The notes: generated from the letters alone by a model not told the origin. 64,000 nt of DNA from Corylus avellana (GCF_901000735.1 NC_081546.1:439001-503000), one strand, 5' to 3'. Shown: positions 36,553 to 49,862, counted from the stretch's first letter. Made by a program: numbers and translations.

Positions 36553-37049
36553 TAATTATATAACTACATTTTAATTTTGTAAATCATTTATAGTGTATAG
36601 AAGTGGCTGTTATATTATAATTATGAGCTAAATGTGTTTCTCGACAGCCTCTCTGGTAACAAAGCTCTGTGGCGGTGGTATGCCTCCTTTGCCAGAATGA
36701 CCCATCAGATTATCTCTATTGGAAAACAAATATTATTATTTTTCCGATAATAAAGTTGTGAGAAAATGACGGCTTATCTCTCATATTAATTTTTACCAAA
36801 ACAAACAAATAAAGCCGCCAGCATTTGATGAAATATCTGACGAAAATTCATTATAGTGCAAAAATGTATGTAATGACACCACACTTTATTTATACCAACT
36901 GGACCCCCGATTCATTTTGTCGATTATCTTGCTTACATTATAATTAATATGCCAACTTGATTAGCCCCAGATGTGTAACCTTAATGGCTTCTTTTGTAAT
37001 CGATCGGAAATGACAAACGATATTCAAAAGATCCAAGGAGAGCCGGCCC

Positions 37050-38016
37050 TAGGTTTTCCTAGAGAGGTGGAGCGCTCTCCTCCTTTCCCCTTCCCCTTAC
37101 TCCCAGGGTAGAACTAAAAGTTTTAAGTTTGGGGCAAAATTATATATATATATATATATATATACAAAAATAATTTTTTTTGGGGACCACCTTAGGCCTT
37201 GCATGCTAGGGCTCCCCAATGGCTAAGGTAGTTCTGCCCCTTCCTACTCCCCTCTTCTTTCCTCCCCTCCCCTTCTTGTTTTTTTTTTTTGTTTAAGTTT
37301 ATTTTTTTGGTTTTTCTAACCAATCTAGTTGCTCCGACCATTTCTTTGCTTATGTTGCACTGTCTCTGTCCGCCCTCCACCGTGTCGCGCTGTTCTTTGC
37401 CTCCCCATAATCAGTTAGGTTTTAGATATAATTTTTCAAAGCTAGATCTAGTCTACTCAACTGGTTTAGCTCAACCATGCGTTGACTCACCGTGCTCACC
37501 GGTTCCTCAACTGCCCATCAGCACAAAACGGCTCCATCTCGTCCACCACGTGCATGCCAGTGCGCTTCGCCTCCTTCACCCTGGCTGTTGTAACTGTTTG
37601 TTGACTATTTTATTGTTTTTTATTTATTTATTTTTTAGATCTACTTTTATGAGCGATCTTTGGGGTAAAAATTTTTATCTTGGCCTTTTGGTTGAGGAGG
37701 ATTAGTTTCGGTGCGAGAGTTTTACTCTCATAGCCGATAAAATCAAAGTTAAGAATATAGGTTACCTATGTATAAGATTGAGTCTGCCTGAAACATATTT
37801 GTTCTATAAGTGAAGTTTGAATATGGGTTAACGGATGTTAAAGTTATAAATAAGATTTGATTGTAAGATTTTTATTTTTGTCGCTATGACGTTATAATAT
37901 ATGATTTATCGGAATTTTATACTCTTTAATATAAAAGATGTATGCTTTTGATCTTTTTCAAATTAATGAATATGAAAGATTATAAAAGAAATAAAAAAAT
38001 AAAAAAAATAAAAAAA
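37050..38016 (+). mobile_element. Probable retroposon (A-rich tail, flanking ATC..GGAGA)
   Basis: About 960 bp interrupts a stretch that is continuous in the intact RLP4 locus (AAAGATCTATGGAGATG). The break is flanked by ATCCAAGGAGA on the left and ATCTGTGGAGA on the right, consistent with a diverged target duplication, and the right border is preceded by an A-rich tail (about 37983-38015). This pattern is that of a plus-strand LINE/SINE-type insertion. No reverse transcriptase is encoded, and the 138-codon frame at 37289 has no known domain. A small MITE is nested at 37104-37242. Confidence 0.55.
37104..37242. mobile_element. 139-bp hAT-like MITE nested in the probable retroposon
   Basis: Ends read CAGGGTAGAAC and, inverted, AAGGGGCAGAAC. 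The flanking CTTACTCC (37096-37103) and CCTACTCC (37243-37250) match at 7 of 8, a hAT-size target duplication. Contains an (AT)n tract (37141-37164). Termini resemble those of the element at 6967. Confidence 0.65.
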
Positions 38017-38934
38017 TCTGTGGAGATGATTTTACTTTTTCTGTTTGTCTTATTCTATGACAAATATTCAGATTTGATTTTTTACTCCTAATGCCAAATT
38101 GATGTAGGAAAAATGAAGAACAAAACAAAATCGTCTCACTGAATAACTTTTTACTTTCCATAGAAGGTATTAACTTTTTATACCAAAACTACTAGCTGTT
38201 ACCCCACGGTCCAACTGTAGTAGATGTAAGGATTAACTGCTACATAAAATATATTTTACTTGCTTCATAATCATATAAAGTAGAAGATATTTTTTTGCCA
38301 TTTGCCTCCAGCTCACACTTCTTCCTCTCCATAAGCACACATTAAAACAAGAGGTAAAAATTGATTGGTTGCATATTCGATCGATCAAACCGGTGATTTT
38401 CTTTGGTTAGAATCAATACGATCTTTGTCGAAGGTCCCAATCCTATCAAAGCGGCCGACTATCTTGATATATATTCTTCTGGTTACAAGCATTTAATACG
38501 AGAATTGTACTCTAAAAGCCCCAAATTTAAAATGTGAACAAAAGTTGACAAAATTGGGAGGTCAAAAGGGATTCAGTCAATTACAGACATATTTTACAGC
38601 TCAATTGTTGTCTCATTGTAGCAGTACTGATAGTGTCATGTCGAAGCGCTCATGATTCATGAATAATGGGATCTCTTCTGGTTTCACATTTTGATGTTAA
38701 ACACCCAAGTGGGGGTTTGGTAGATAACTACCAAACTAAAAATCTGCTACTTCTCAACTATGTAAAACAATTGGACCCACGTTAGTTGGTGTTTATTTTC
38801 CTGCTTCCTAAGTGTCGGTTCCTCTTTCTTCCCTGACTCTCCTTTTCCAAGAGAATAATATGTGTGAAATCATGTCCATAAAAATCTCAAACAACTTTAG
38901 CTTTGGGGAGAAAAAAATGAAGAAAAGTCCTTTT

Positions 38935-39166
38935 TGTTTGAGATTGCGTTTGAGGAGCTTAAAAGTGCTTTTAACACTTAAAAAGTTCGTTTGAAAAAAA
39001 TTACTCGTTTGGTAAAAAAATTAAAAAACGCTTTCAATGGTCAAAAAAGCTTAAAAATGGTAAAAAAAAAAAAACAAAACACTTTTGACAAAAACTTAAA
39101 AATGAAGTTTTTGTCCAAAAATTCTTTTTGATTTAAAAGCTTTATTTTTCAAACACAGTCTCAAAT
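38935..39166. mobile_element. MITE copy 2, TGTTTGAGATTG termini
   Basis: Left end TGTTTGAGATTGCGTTTGA; the reverse complement of the right end is TATTTGAGACTGTGTTTGA. The interior follows the copy at 36321 closely over its whole length, apart from poly-A expansion at about 39063-39077. Confidence 0.78.
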
Positions 39167-39463
39167 AGGCTCGGAAAAAAAAAAAAAAAAAATTATATAT
39201 AAATATACATAATATTGCACTTATTTGACAATTGGGTTTTGAAATAGTATCAAGTTTAAGTTGAACAATTGTAATACAATACTCCAATAATAGAATTTGA
39301 TTGAATTGTTGTTTATATTAATCAAATGATATATGACATTCATCTTATTTAAATGATTATATTTATTGTTTAAGAATTTGGAGCTTGAAAGGGGTGATTA
39401 GGCCAGTCTTAATAAATAGAAACCGTGTTAATTCCACCAAATTCCTAACAAAACTACGTACGG

Positions 39464-39468
<5 letters not shown>

Positions 39469-39508
<40 letters not shown>
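39469..39508. repeat. (AT)n microsatellite
   Basis: About 20 perfect TA repeats in intergenic DNA. Confidence 0.95.
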
Positions 39509-39510
<2 letters not shown>

Positions 39511-42500
39511 ATTGAAATCCCCAACAACAACTTGCCCATTGAGTTTTGACTTGAAACCCGAAACCCCCGCCAAATAGCCATTACCCAACTTGGCTATTTC
39601 TCTATATACACCTCCTCCTATACATGATAAACAATTAGATTGACTTTTGAGACCCATTAATGCTTTTCTCTGTTTTTTTTTTTTTTTCAATTATTTTTGT
39701 CCTTTAGAGCGATGTTTCCATGCACTGGAGCCTCTCTCTTTGACTATCAAGTTAGAACTTATTAATTGATTTGTTTAGCGTTAATACAAAGTAATTAGGC
39801 ATAGGCTCACGTAGTTTCTTCGAAATACCAACACATGCTATGCTAGTGATGAGGAAATTAATAAATATTTCATCACAGATTGTTGTACGATATATATGGG
39901 AGTAACCTTTCTGGGGTTTGGTTAGCATCTGCAAGCCAAATGAGGTGCCGATATCGATGGTAGGTGGATTATGACACAAGGCCGGTTAGTATTTCCATTT
40001 ATCTGAGTTGCTTATTTTAGCATTTAAATTTGTTAAAAAAATATATTTTTGGTCTTTTTTTTAAAAAAAAAATTGCCTTTCAAAAAAATTTCAATCCAAT
40101 CCAGCCCCTAAAGTTAAATTCCTAATTTTGTTTATGATTAGAATGATGACTATCTCGAAATAGGAATGAGTATTACCATGAATACAATAACTTAGAATTG
40201 AAAGGTCATCCATATTCATTCGATCAATGACAACATATGAATAAACCAAATTTATTAATTGAAACGGAATCAAATTTTTTCAACCAAACTTTCAAAAATA
40301 TCTACACTTGGGGTCAAGATTTGGTTCAATTGATGGCATTTGATTCCACTCAAATGGCATAATCAACAAAAACAAACAATCTTTACTTATAAAAACAACA
40401 AAAGATTAGCACCCTTTCTCCACCAAAAAAAAAAAAAAAAATCCTAAAAAGTATTTCAAAAGAAGAGCTTTTCCATTTTTACGCCCTAAAAAAGTTAAAT
40501 AACTATATAAGTCAATCCTACATGAATGAAACCATCCCAACAAGTTTCATTGTCTAGTCCTACCCTTTGCATTGATTTCGCCGGAGCTCAAGACTTTTAT
40601 TTGAGAGGACCATGCATTAACCTAATCCTATATATATAGTCATTATGAGTTGAATCCCATAACTCTACATAAAATATATATATATATATATGCACCACTT
40701 GTGTAAAGACATTTATTGCCATATATATATTAAAGTCTGTTTTGTAATTAAATCATAATGAACTATATGTTCTATTGTTTCGTTAAATACTTATAATATA
40801 CTTTTTTTTTTCTTAGAATAATTATATACTTATAATCTAAAAATACATGTGCTTAATTTATAATGCATGGAAATTTGTTTCCTTAATTTATAAGCTACAG
40901 AAATATTTTTATATGCTTCAATATTAAACAATATACCTATCGCCACTTGCTTAATTATATATACGTTTTCGAAACCACCAAAAATGGAAAACCATTGGCA
41001 ATCCCTACCATTCAACCTACCATTTAAAGGAATGGTTTCTTCATGGGCCCATTTGATAATGGAAACCCACAACCAATCATCGCCTCTCTCTTTACTAACC
41101 TCATTTGTCCTCAAATCAATCATCTTTGAAGATGCTAAACCCAATTTAATTTGCTTATTTCTTAAATACATAATTTTACTTAAATGACCTCCAAATGTTC
41201 CTTAAACATGTCAACTATCATATATATTTTTTAGACGAATGACAAAAATTCAATGTCAACTATTATAATTTGAATGATTTTATATGTCATTTCATACTGC
41301 TCGTCATTTTAAATTTTAAATTATTGTATGATATTATGTACATAGTTAGATGTCTATCGATTTTAAAATTGAAAGATAATCGAGAAAATCTATTCCACAT
41401 TATGGAGCCCAGTATGCAAATAATTGAAGGATGGCTGGTTGGCTTGACTTGGTTGACCTCGATATGTCCAGCAAGGTCTCCTCCATGATGCCCCCAACTT
41501 CTTCCCCAACGTTCAATGTCTCACAGAGACCCATATATATGGTATGGCATATGGTCCTTCTACGCTTAGATAAATTAATAAATAAATATTGCATTTAATA
41601 TATATATATTTGGGTGAGTGAGAAAGATGACTATCTCATCTGCAACAGAAGAAAACAGATGATATTTTGTTATATTGCTACCCAGCTGCAACATCCAAGT
41701 GGCCGATCCAACTTCATTTGACTTTTAAACACTGCGTTTATGCGTGCCATGTCGGCAGCATCATCATTCTCTACTAATTAATCCTTATTTTTTTTAATTA
41801 GAGATAAAAAAAAAATTATATATAAAAAAAAAACATTTCATCAATTGGAGACTTGGAGTAAACATGGCATCACATTGGGTTTACTTTACTCACTTCATGA
41901 GACGTAGTTCACAACCGATTAAGCTATTTATTAGAGATACATGGAGTTTACTATGATACTTTAATTTTTTTCTTTCTAGAATATATAAAAGTCCATCTTT
42001 CTTTGGCAACCCATTATCAAGTTTGACAAAAAGCAAATCCTTGTGATTTTTTTATTTTTTTTGACAAAAAAAAAAAAAAAAAATTGAGTTATTCTTTCAA
42101 TACTATCTTTTAATTGATATATGCCTTTGAAAAATGTAATTTTCACCAGTATTTTGAAAAATATAAGTTACAATTACACGGCTATGGTTGTTAAACTTTT
42201 TGTTTTATGTTCTTAAAATAAAAATATATATAAACAACTCAAAATATAAAAACAATCTAAACAGATTCACGTTTATCATATTACAATGTCTTTTCAAACC
42301 AAAAATAAAAAATATTCTTAAAACACATTAATTAACAAATAGAATTTGTACTCTAAAGACAGATATCGGTTTAAATTAGAAGAAAATTCATAGAAAAATT
42401 GTTCCTTTATTTTTGTTGCAAAAAAAAAAAAAAAAAAACTACAAAGCATGTCTTATTCCCGTAGAAAGACAAACTAAATAGCCTTAAGTTCCACTCTAAA

Positions 42501-43285
42501 AAATAATTCGAAATATTCAAAAGAAAAAAAAACTGAATATTGAATGAGTCGAATTCAATGCTCGTGATATTTTCTTATTTTATTCCGTTGATTAGGTCAA
42601 ATTCATGGAGACCCATTGATTCACTTTGCAAGTTACAAAAAAGAAATAATCCACAGGAGACATGCTTTCAATTTGAAATTCTACACCGTGAACTGTTCCT
42701 TTAATGGCTTCGATGGCTTTAGCCTTCAAGTCTCACCCATAAAATGGGTTTTCTCTGACTGACACAGCCTTTCAACCAATGGGACGAGTTATGTGGCACA
42801 CAGGGGTTGGTGGGTCCCTATAATTGACCAATGGCGGTGATGCGGTGAGTCAACAATAGCAACTTCAGTCATTCTTTATAGCCTAGTGGCTCCATGGATA
42901 CACATTATTGGTTGGCCTGGCTGTGCTGTAATTTCTATAATAAAGCTGATTTTGACCCAGCCTTTTTTCTGGACTTTCAATTACAATACAAGTTAGCAAC
43001 TGTTTGGTTTCATCAAAGAAAATCACACCCTAACTCTCATTGTCAAATCTAAAATCAAAAACAAGACAAAATTGGAAAACAAACACTAATATCAATCAAG
43101 TGTCCAAATGCTGGTAGATTTTTATGAGGGTGACTTTCGTAATTGAAAGAAAATGTTTGGGATCTTTTTGAACTTTTCTTACAATTTTCTTATAATCTTA
43201 CAACCACAAAAAATTGTCACGTCAACTACAATCAAATTGATAAATATTACGTGAAGTAGCATATCTGCTCTTAAAAGAATAATGT

Positions 43286-43319
<34 letters not shown>

Positions 43320-43890
43320 ACGTTACCCTTAATAGAAAAAATTGTAATAAAAAGGCTATTTTAAACAAAAACAAAAAACTACCCCTCAGTATTCATTGAC
43401 AAACAGGGCCTGGCACTCTTAAGACCATTCTTCAACAAAAAAAAAGTATATGGTTAAGCAGTAAGCACTCGATTAAGTCAATAATTAAGGAGAGACTAAT
43501 TCGATTAGAAAGTCTCAGTAAGTAGTACATCTGATACGCTCACATAGCTTGACCCGGGAAGGCGGGTCGCTGTCCACGTCGGTAAAGGATCAAGCATCAG
43601 TCAAAGAAACCATGATGCCACCCTGTTTGAGGGCTTACTTTTCATATTCTTTTAAGGCCGAAATTAATTAATTATTTGTCAAAATATTATTTTTATTGTG
43701 GTTGCGTGTGAACAGGTTGAAAAAAACTTAAGAAACACACAGAAGGCAGGGGAATGTGGCGTGCTGCTTACGCGGCAGAGAAAGTCCCACTAAATATCTC
43801 ATTTTCCTATGTTTGTCTTGGAGGACGATTTTCATTTTTAATTTTGAAATGATATGAAGGTAAAAATAAAGAGGAATTTCACTGTATTTT

Positions 43891-44235
43891 TGTTGGGTAG
43901 TCTCGGGTCTATCTCAATTCCAAAAGTTAATTCAAGAAGTTAAGTTTTTCCTCACACTTATAAAGTGACTACCAGTCCCTTTCACAACTGATGTTGGATA
44001 ACTCTAACAACCTCTCCCTCACACATTGGGTCCTGGGTTAGAGTAGCGACAATTCATTTTTCTTGTAGACTGTTGTTAGGCTGAGACTTGTTAGTAAACC
44101 TAAGATCTAATACTAGTGTTGGGTGGTCTTGGGTTTATCTCAAACTCAAAAATTGACTCAAGAAGTGAGGTTTTCTGTCACACTTATAAAGTGACCATCA
44201 ATCCCTTCCACAACCGATGTGAAATAACCCCAACA
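43891..44235. mobile_element. Complete TRIM retrotransposon (two 119-bp LTRs)
   Basis: Two direct repeats of equal length, 43891-44009 and 44117-44235, begin TGTTGGGT and end CTAACA or CCAACA. They differ at about 15-20% of positions but share TCACACTTATAAAGTGAC exactly. ATTTT flanks the whole element on both sides (43886-43890, 44236-44240), the 5-bp target duplication of an LTR integrase. The internal part is only 107 bp and has no coding capacity, no obvious initiator-Met primer-binding site and no clear polypurine tract. It must have depended on another element for movement. Confidence 0.88.
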
Positions 44236-44240
44236 ATTTT

Positions 44241-45750
44241 AGATATTTTGATAAAAACTAATAGAAAATCATAATAGAATTGAGTAATTAAAAGAAATTG
44301 AAAGTTCGATATCCTTTATTGATAATTTTTAAACTTTGAAAGTAGTGTCAAAATGAGTGAAAATTTATGAAATTTTTTGAAATTTCTCCTATAAATAATT
44401 TTTTGTGTTTCGAAAAGTATATATATTTTAAATTATTTGTTAATGAAAAATAAAGTTATTAACAAACATCGCCGGCGTCCCTTTTGGTTTTCTCCCTTTA
44501 AAAAAAAAAAAAAAAATCTTTATGGTCGATATTTAATGAAGTGATTGGAAACTTTTATGATCGTGTTATTTGTTTCACATGGTAAAATAGGGTTTAAAAC
44601 TAGAATGGGGGGCCCATTGATCCACCACGTTCGTTGTTGAGTGAAGCTCTCTGGATAAATTAGTGTTCCTCGATGGGACAGAATATATATTATTCTGAAA
44701 TACGTATGCAGCAACCCAACTTTTTACTCTCTTTTCAAATCGTTTTCCACCTTAATTCTATTCTATTCTACACCATCTTCCAAGATCTTATTCTATTCAA
44801 AATCCAACACAACCAGTAAAAAACACTCGAAAGAAAAAAATCTTACTAGTGCACCTGTATGATTAGGACTGTTTGGCAATAATGATTAGGACTGCTAATG
44901 TTGAATATCAACCCCCAATTCTAGACATTAATTGGTTTTTTTTGTTTTTTGTTTTTTTTAATTAAGAAAATAGAAAATATTTCAATAATATGAAGCCAGG
45001 AGCTCCAGGATATATATATATAGGTAAAGATTGGATGATATTGTTGATAATTAAGAATCTTTTTTATTCCCAACATTGAAGATCTAATCTTTCTGAAAAG
45101 CTCTTGTATACCAAATACTGAATTAATTAACAATGAAAACAAAACTTGATAGCTTGGGCGGCTTGCAGTGCTCAATCTGAATTGAAAATGGTGTTGTGAT
45201 GATCTAGACGAAGAGTTTACTTTTGATAATCAAATATCAAAGTGGCTGATTTTTTGCTACTGTAGAGATAATTTTCTTTAGTGTCATTATTTATATGGTT
45301 AATGCCACAAATCTTTCCAACAGAAAAAAGTTTGATGACTCAAATCCGTCCAACCTTCAAAGGCAACACCATCAACTTCCTGATCACTCAGTGAGATCAT
45401 CATACCCTAAAATACTTCGTAAAGATCAAGTACAAAGTCAAGCTTTTGAGTATTATATAAGGTTATTTTTATCATATCTTGGTCCGTCCATATATATAAA
45501 AGATTTTGTTTAATAATTTAACTCTGATAACATGAAACATCAGAACTAATAAAATTATGGTATTTATTTTATTTAAATTAATATCACATTAACAAAATTT
45601 ATTAAATTAGCAAGTCAAAAATATTTAAAACTACATATATGATCTTCCGATATGAGGTACATGAGGTGGGAAATCGTTGTGAATCTAGGAGGCTGAAGTC
45701 ACATATTGTTCGTTGGATGTTAATTTATGGTGATGGGTTTTTATATAGGG
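44241..45750. other. Intergenic, no gene recognised
   Basis: AT-rich, with a poly-A run at about 44500-44516 and only short frames without recognisable motifs. Confidence 0.6.
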
Positions 45751-46154
45751 TTAATTACCTTTTTAGTACCTAGATTTTCACGTTTTTGTTTGTTCACACT
45801 TAAGTTTCAATTCATATCACAGATGGTACCTAACTTATGGATAAATATCAGTTTAGTACTTCCATAACTATTCCGTCATCCAAACTAATGGACTGCAATA
45901 GAGGTGGTTTCAGCCACCTCAACAAGCAATTTGAGAGTAGGGGGGTGGTCGAGGCACTTCCAAGGGCCTTAGAAGTTGTTTGGTTACTTTCAGACAATTG
46001 CAGGAGTGGCCAAAATCACCCCATGACAGTTGCTTAATTTAGCTGATTGAATGGTGACAAAGATACTAAATTAGTATTTATTTATAACTCAAGTACCATT
46101 TATGATAAGAAAAAATAAAAACATGAAAGACCTAAGTTCTAAAAAAGTAATTAA
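45751..46154. mobile_element. Long-TIR MITE with GC-rich core
   Basis: The first about 110 bp (from TTAATTACCTTTTTAGTACC) and the reverse complement of the last about 110 bp (TTAATTACTTTTTTAGAACT) are clearly homologous over most of their length. The core (about 45895-46030) has the GGTGGTTTCAGCCACC-type GC-rich module seen in other elements. No sure target duplication; long TIRs would fit a Mutator-like or foldback origin. Confidence 0.72.
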
Positions 46155-47236
46155 TATTTTTATATATAAAGTATTTTTCAATTTAAATTGAAGCGGCACA
46201 TCGACTCGCAAGGGAGGCTATTACAAATGGCAGTGATAGGATTTGGAGATATCAAATTTCAAATTGTATTAGTAACATTATTTTGATGGAGCAAATTGCT
46301 CTATCTTTTGATTGTTAAAAGAGGCTTATACTCCACATCAGTTATTTTATTAATGATAATCATCATATTTATTTTCAAAAGAGAAAAAGAAAAAGAAAAA
46401 AAAGCAGCATCCTATTCAGAGATTCCCAAATATATTTGATATCGTCACAAGTGTGTAATCGACTCCTACTCACTGTGACATGGTTGTTGCATATGCGCCG
46501 GCGCCCTCTATGACGTGGCGTAATAATCTCGATTCTCGAGTCTTATAATGAGTCATCTCCAACTGAAAAGCCCGATGTAGTGGGAAGGTGGGAACATGTC
46601 ATGCACATAAATTAATCCAAAACTCTTTGAAGATCAACACAAACTCTCTATTTTAATAAAAAAATCTACATATGGCGATAAACACATGCTTGGGCTTTTG
46701 AGGCACACTAGCCACTAGGCATTATCTTAATAGGTCTACGTGACAGACTCATTGAATTTCTAACAATTTGCTGCCTAAATTATTTTATTATAGAACAAAT
46801 TGCTGAAAATTTAACAACGTTCCTTATTTGATGGATACCCAATCCAAATATAGAAATCTTGGTCAAGAAATTGATTGGCCAGTCCAGGATATGTGAAAGG
46901 AATGGATGGATATGCCCTTAACAGGATTAGCTTTTAATACATAGTTTATTGCAATGCGTAGATAAGTTTCAAAAAGCAAGTTATAGCAAAAGGGAAAAGG
47001 GGTTCATCCGAGTGAAAACGATATGCATCGTGAGCCATCCTAAGAGATAAACCATGATAGATAGATGGACTTATTTGATGACCAATTTGATGACCCATTA
47101 TTATAAAATAAGTCGTGTAGATGAAGATGATGATTAAAGATAGGAAGGATCCGGTAGAAGTGCACCAAACAGCATTTTCAGCTATGATCATGTCAACAAA
47201 TGCTTTATGATATTTTAAAAAGTTAGCCTCATATTG

Positions 47237-47277
<41 letters not shown>

Positions 47278-49860
47278 GAAATATAAATGAGCTCATAAGT
47301 GTTAAGTCATATATTAGATGAAATTGATCGAGTGTTATAAATAACTCCGAAGAGCTCTAATAACGATTTGATTAGGCAATTTAAAGTTATGGAGTAGGTA
47401 TAGCTAACGTTTTATTTGAATCGTTACATGCTTTGAGCTTCAATTGTAATTTGCTAATTCTAACTATTAATTTGTAAATTGGGTTTTGATTCTTTTGAAT
47501 AGAGGTAAGACGGCTCAAACATAAAAAGTGATGTAAAGGATAATATAGATTAATCTTAATCAACTAATCTTATGAAGCAAAACAGGGACGATATAAAAAG
47601 TTCTTGATGCGTGATACATGCTCTGATATTTATTATTTATTTTATTTAATGTGGGATCAAACAATACATAACTTATTTTAAGTGATTCAAACTTAAGGAG
47701 TCTGAAGATTTTGATTTTAAATTAATAATATTTTAATTAATTTAACAACTCTTATGCATCTTAATTATTGGATTTCCATAGATTTTGACGTATGTAACCA
47801 CTACATACGTGACAGATTTTACTACTAGGGGATAGAAAAATGAGAAAATTAACTAAGAAATCTGCTTAATCTATTATTTTTCTTTTGTTTTGGCACTTGA
47901 AAAATTGATAATAAACGTCAAAACTCTATTACACTTATTATATAAATAAATATCAACAATCCAAACATAAGATTATGTCTTAATAGGAAAGGGATAAATA
48001 GTGATTAGGAGGATGGCAAAGTTATTTGAGCTTTTGACGTGACTTGTTTATGTGTCCTCCCAAGCAGCAGAGAGAAGAAATGTGATGATGATAGGAGCAA
48101 CCCCCATCAACCGGACACCAACAACATGATGAAAAAAATAAAAGGAGTAATAGCCAAATAGGCTCCATTAAGCACGATAAATCCCACGTCCATTCCATCA
48201 CATTATTGGTCTTTTCATGACACCCAAACCATATACATACATATTTATACATAGCATTTGCCGTATGCACAACGTACGTATTCTGTTCTTCTCAAACCAC
48301 ATTAAAAATTAAATAAAACCAAAATGATATTTAGGGGGTGGAATCCCTTGGTAGGACCCAGCTGAGTGACTAGCTAAAACCACATCCAAATGAACCCCTC
48401 CCCACCAAAACCACTGACCCACCCGCCTCCAGCGCTCGGTTTTTGATCAACTTGCATGTGGGCTCCGTCCAAAGACCGAGGACTGGTCCGTACAACATCA
48501 CACGTGTAATATCATCACCGGCTTCATGATTTCTTCGCTCTAAATGAAAAAAAAAAAAAAAATTGAGAGACATGTCAAGTTGCCATTGCTCCGACAAAAG
48601 AAAACAAAAATCACTTGGCCCACAAATAAAAATCACCGCTTGATTTTTTTTACGAGTTTTGGGCCCCACTCGTAAAATTGCTGTTGCAAATGATGTTTGT
48701 GCATGGAAAATCAGCCATCATATCCTTACAAAACCTGATCTAATAGACTAATACCCCCCAGGTTTTAAATATTTTATTTTACTATTATTTTACCTTTTAT
48801 TACTATTTTTAATTTGTTGACTTGGTGCTGTTATTTAGCGTTTAAATTAAAAAGAAGAAGAAGAAGAAGAAGAAAAAAAAAAAAATTAAAGGGGAATCAG
48901 TATTGCAACATAAACAAAATAAAATTATAGTGGGATAAAAAAGGGATTTGCAGGGTTACTATCTGTTTTAAAGGGAATTAATTGGGAACAATGAAGGGGG
49001 GAAACAGACAAAAGAGTACCCACTTGGGGGGAGAAATGTCAATGTCGGTTGGGAGCTTGGAAATAATGGAACGTTGGTTTTACTTTTTTTCCTTTTTTTA
49101 GTAGATGGATTGTATTTATTTTTCATAGATATTAAGGTGAATCTAGCCAATAAGACAAGGGAAAAGCTAGAGAGGACGAATGAAATTAAGCCAGGTAAGA
49201 CTTATGGGGGGAGGTGGAGAATTTCTTGTTGGATGAGGAGCTTTGTCTTGAATGCCTATCCATTCATCCTCTCCCTCTTATTATTAAACTTGAGCCCCAC
49301 AAGCCATCCTATCGGAAGTTCCCTTCTCTTCTCTTCTCTTCCCTTCCCTTCCCTTCCCTTCCATCTCTGCCTTTGTCGTCATGCTTATCTGGATTTCAAT
49401 TGGTCTGGCGCCCAACAACAAATAATAGAGCAGATTTTGACGAAGTATCAGTATCAGATAAGATGCATATTTATGATTTAAATTAAAGAAAGAATTTGTC
49501 TAAAAGAGGAAGTAAAAGAGAGAGATAGAGAGAAGCCATGTTGGCGAGTCAGCTCTCAGCAGGAGCAGCAAGGCTCAGGGGGGGATGAACTCAACTAAAA
49601 CGCGGTCCACACTCATGTGAACCCCATCAACTTGCTAGAGTGGGACCCTCCCCACATACACAGCCCACAACCCAACCCACACATACTATGACCCCTAAAC
49701 AAAACCCACTCCTCTCTCTCTCTCCCCATGAATCTTCCAGGCTCCTTGCCATCTCTCTTGGGTTGACCCACCACGCCTACATCCCCATATCTCTCCAACA
49801 CGCCCTAACTAAATAAAAATAGAAAGAAAATAAAAAAATTAAAGTTTGGGGGTGGGGGGT
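46155..49860. other. Intergenic region upstream of the RAV gene
   Basis: Contains an (AT)n tract at 47241-47273, an (AAG)n tract at about 48851-48873 and a CCCTT repeat at about 49331-49361. The overlapping plus frames at 49074-49486 are low-complexity and lie in the RAV promoter. No gene recognised. Confidence 0.6.
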
Positions 49861-49862
49861 TC

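Larger units (their letters stand above)
35210..38530 (+). pseudogene. Truncated, rearranged RLP4 duplicate
   Basis: Three blocks follow the order of the intact gene: 35210-35680 matches its 5' flank through the start of exon 2 (about 11030-11550); 36545-37045 matches the end of intron 7, the start of exon 8, then 3' flank (about 16604-16770 and 17778-18050); 38018-38530 matches further 3' flank (18040-18530). The start codon region is replaced by a poly-T run, though the intron-1 donor (CCCCTACGGTAATCC) survives. Exons 2 (almost all) to 7 and most of 8-9 are missing. In the exon 8 remnant, inserted bases shift the frame after GGTAACAAA and the CPIF cysteine position reads as a stop. Foreign pieces fill the gaps (RRM fragment, MITEs, probable retroposon). 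Confidence 0.88.
38531..43885. other. Gene-poor AT-rich intergenic region
   Basis: Apart from a MITE at 38935 and an (AT)n tract at 39469-39508, this 5.3-kb stretch shows many poly-A/T runs and short frames without recognisable products. A more GC-balanced part at about 42660-42970 (several CCAAT-like and GTGGCAC motifs) does not encode a known protein. Confidence 0.6.

Noticed and set aside
37289..37705. 138-codon plus frame
   Set aside because: Lies in the probable retroposon, has no known domain, and begins in poly-T.
49074..49486. Overlapping plus frames of 135 and 90 codons before the RAV gene
   Set aside because: CCCTT-repeat low complexity in the RAV promoter; no conserved product.
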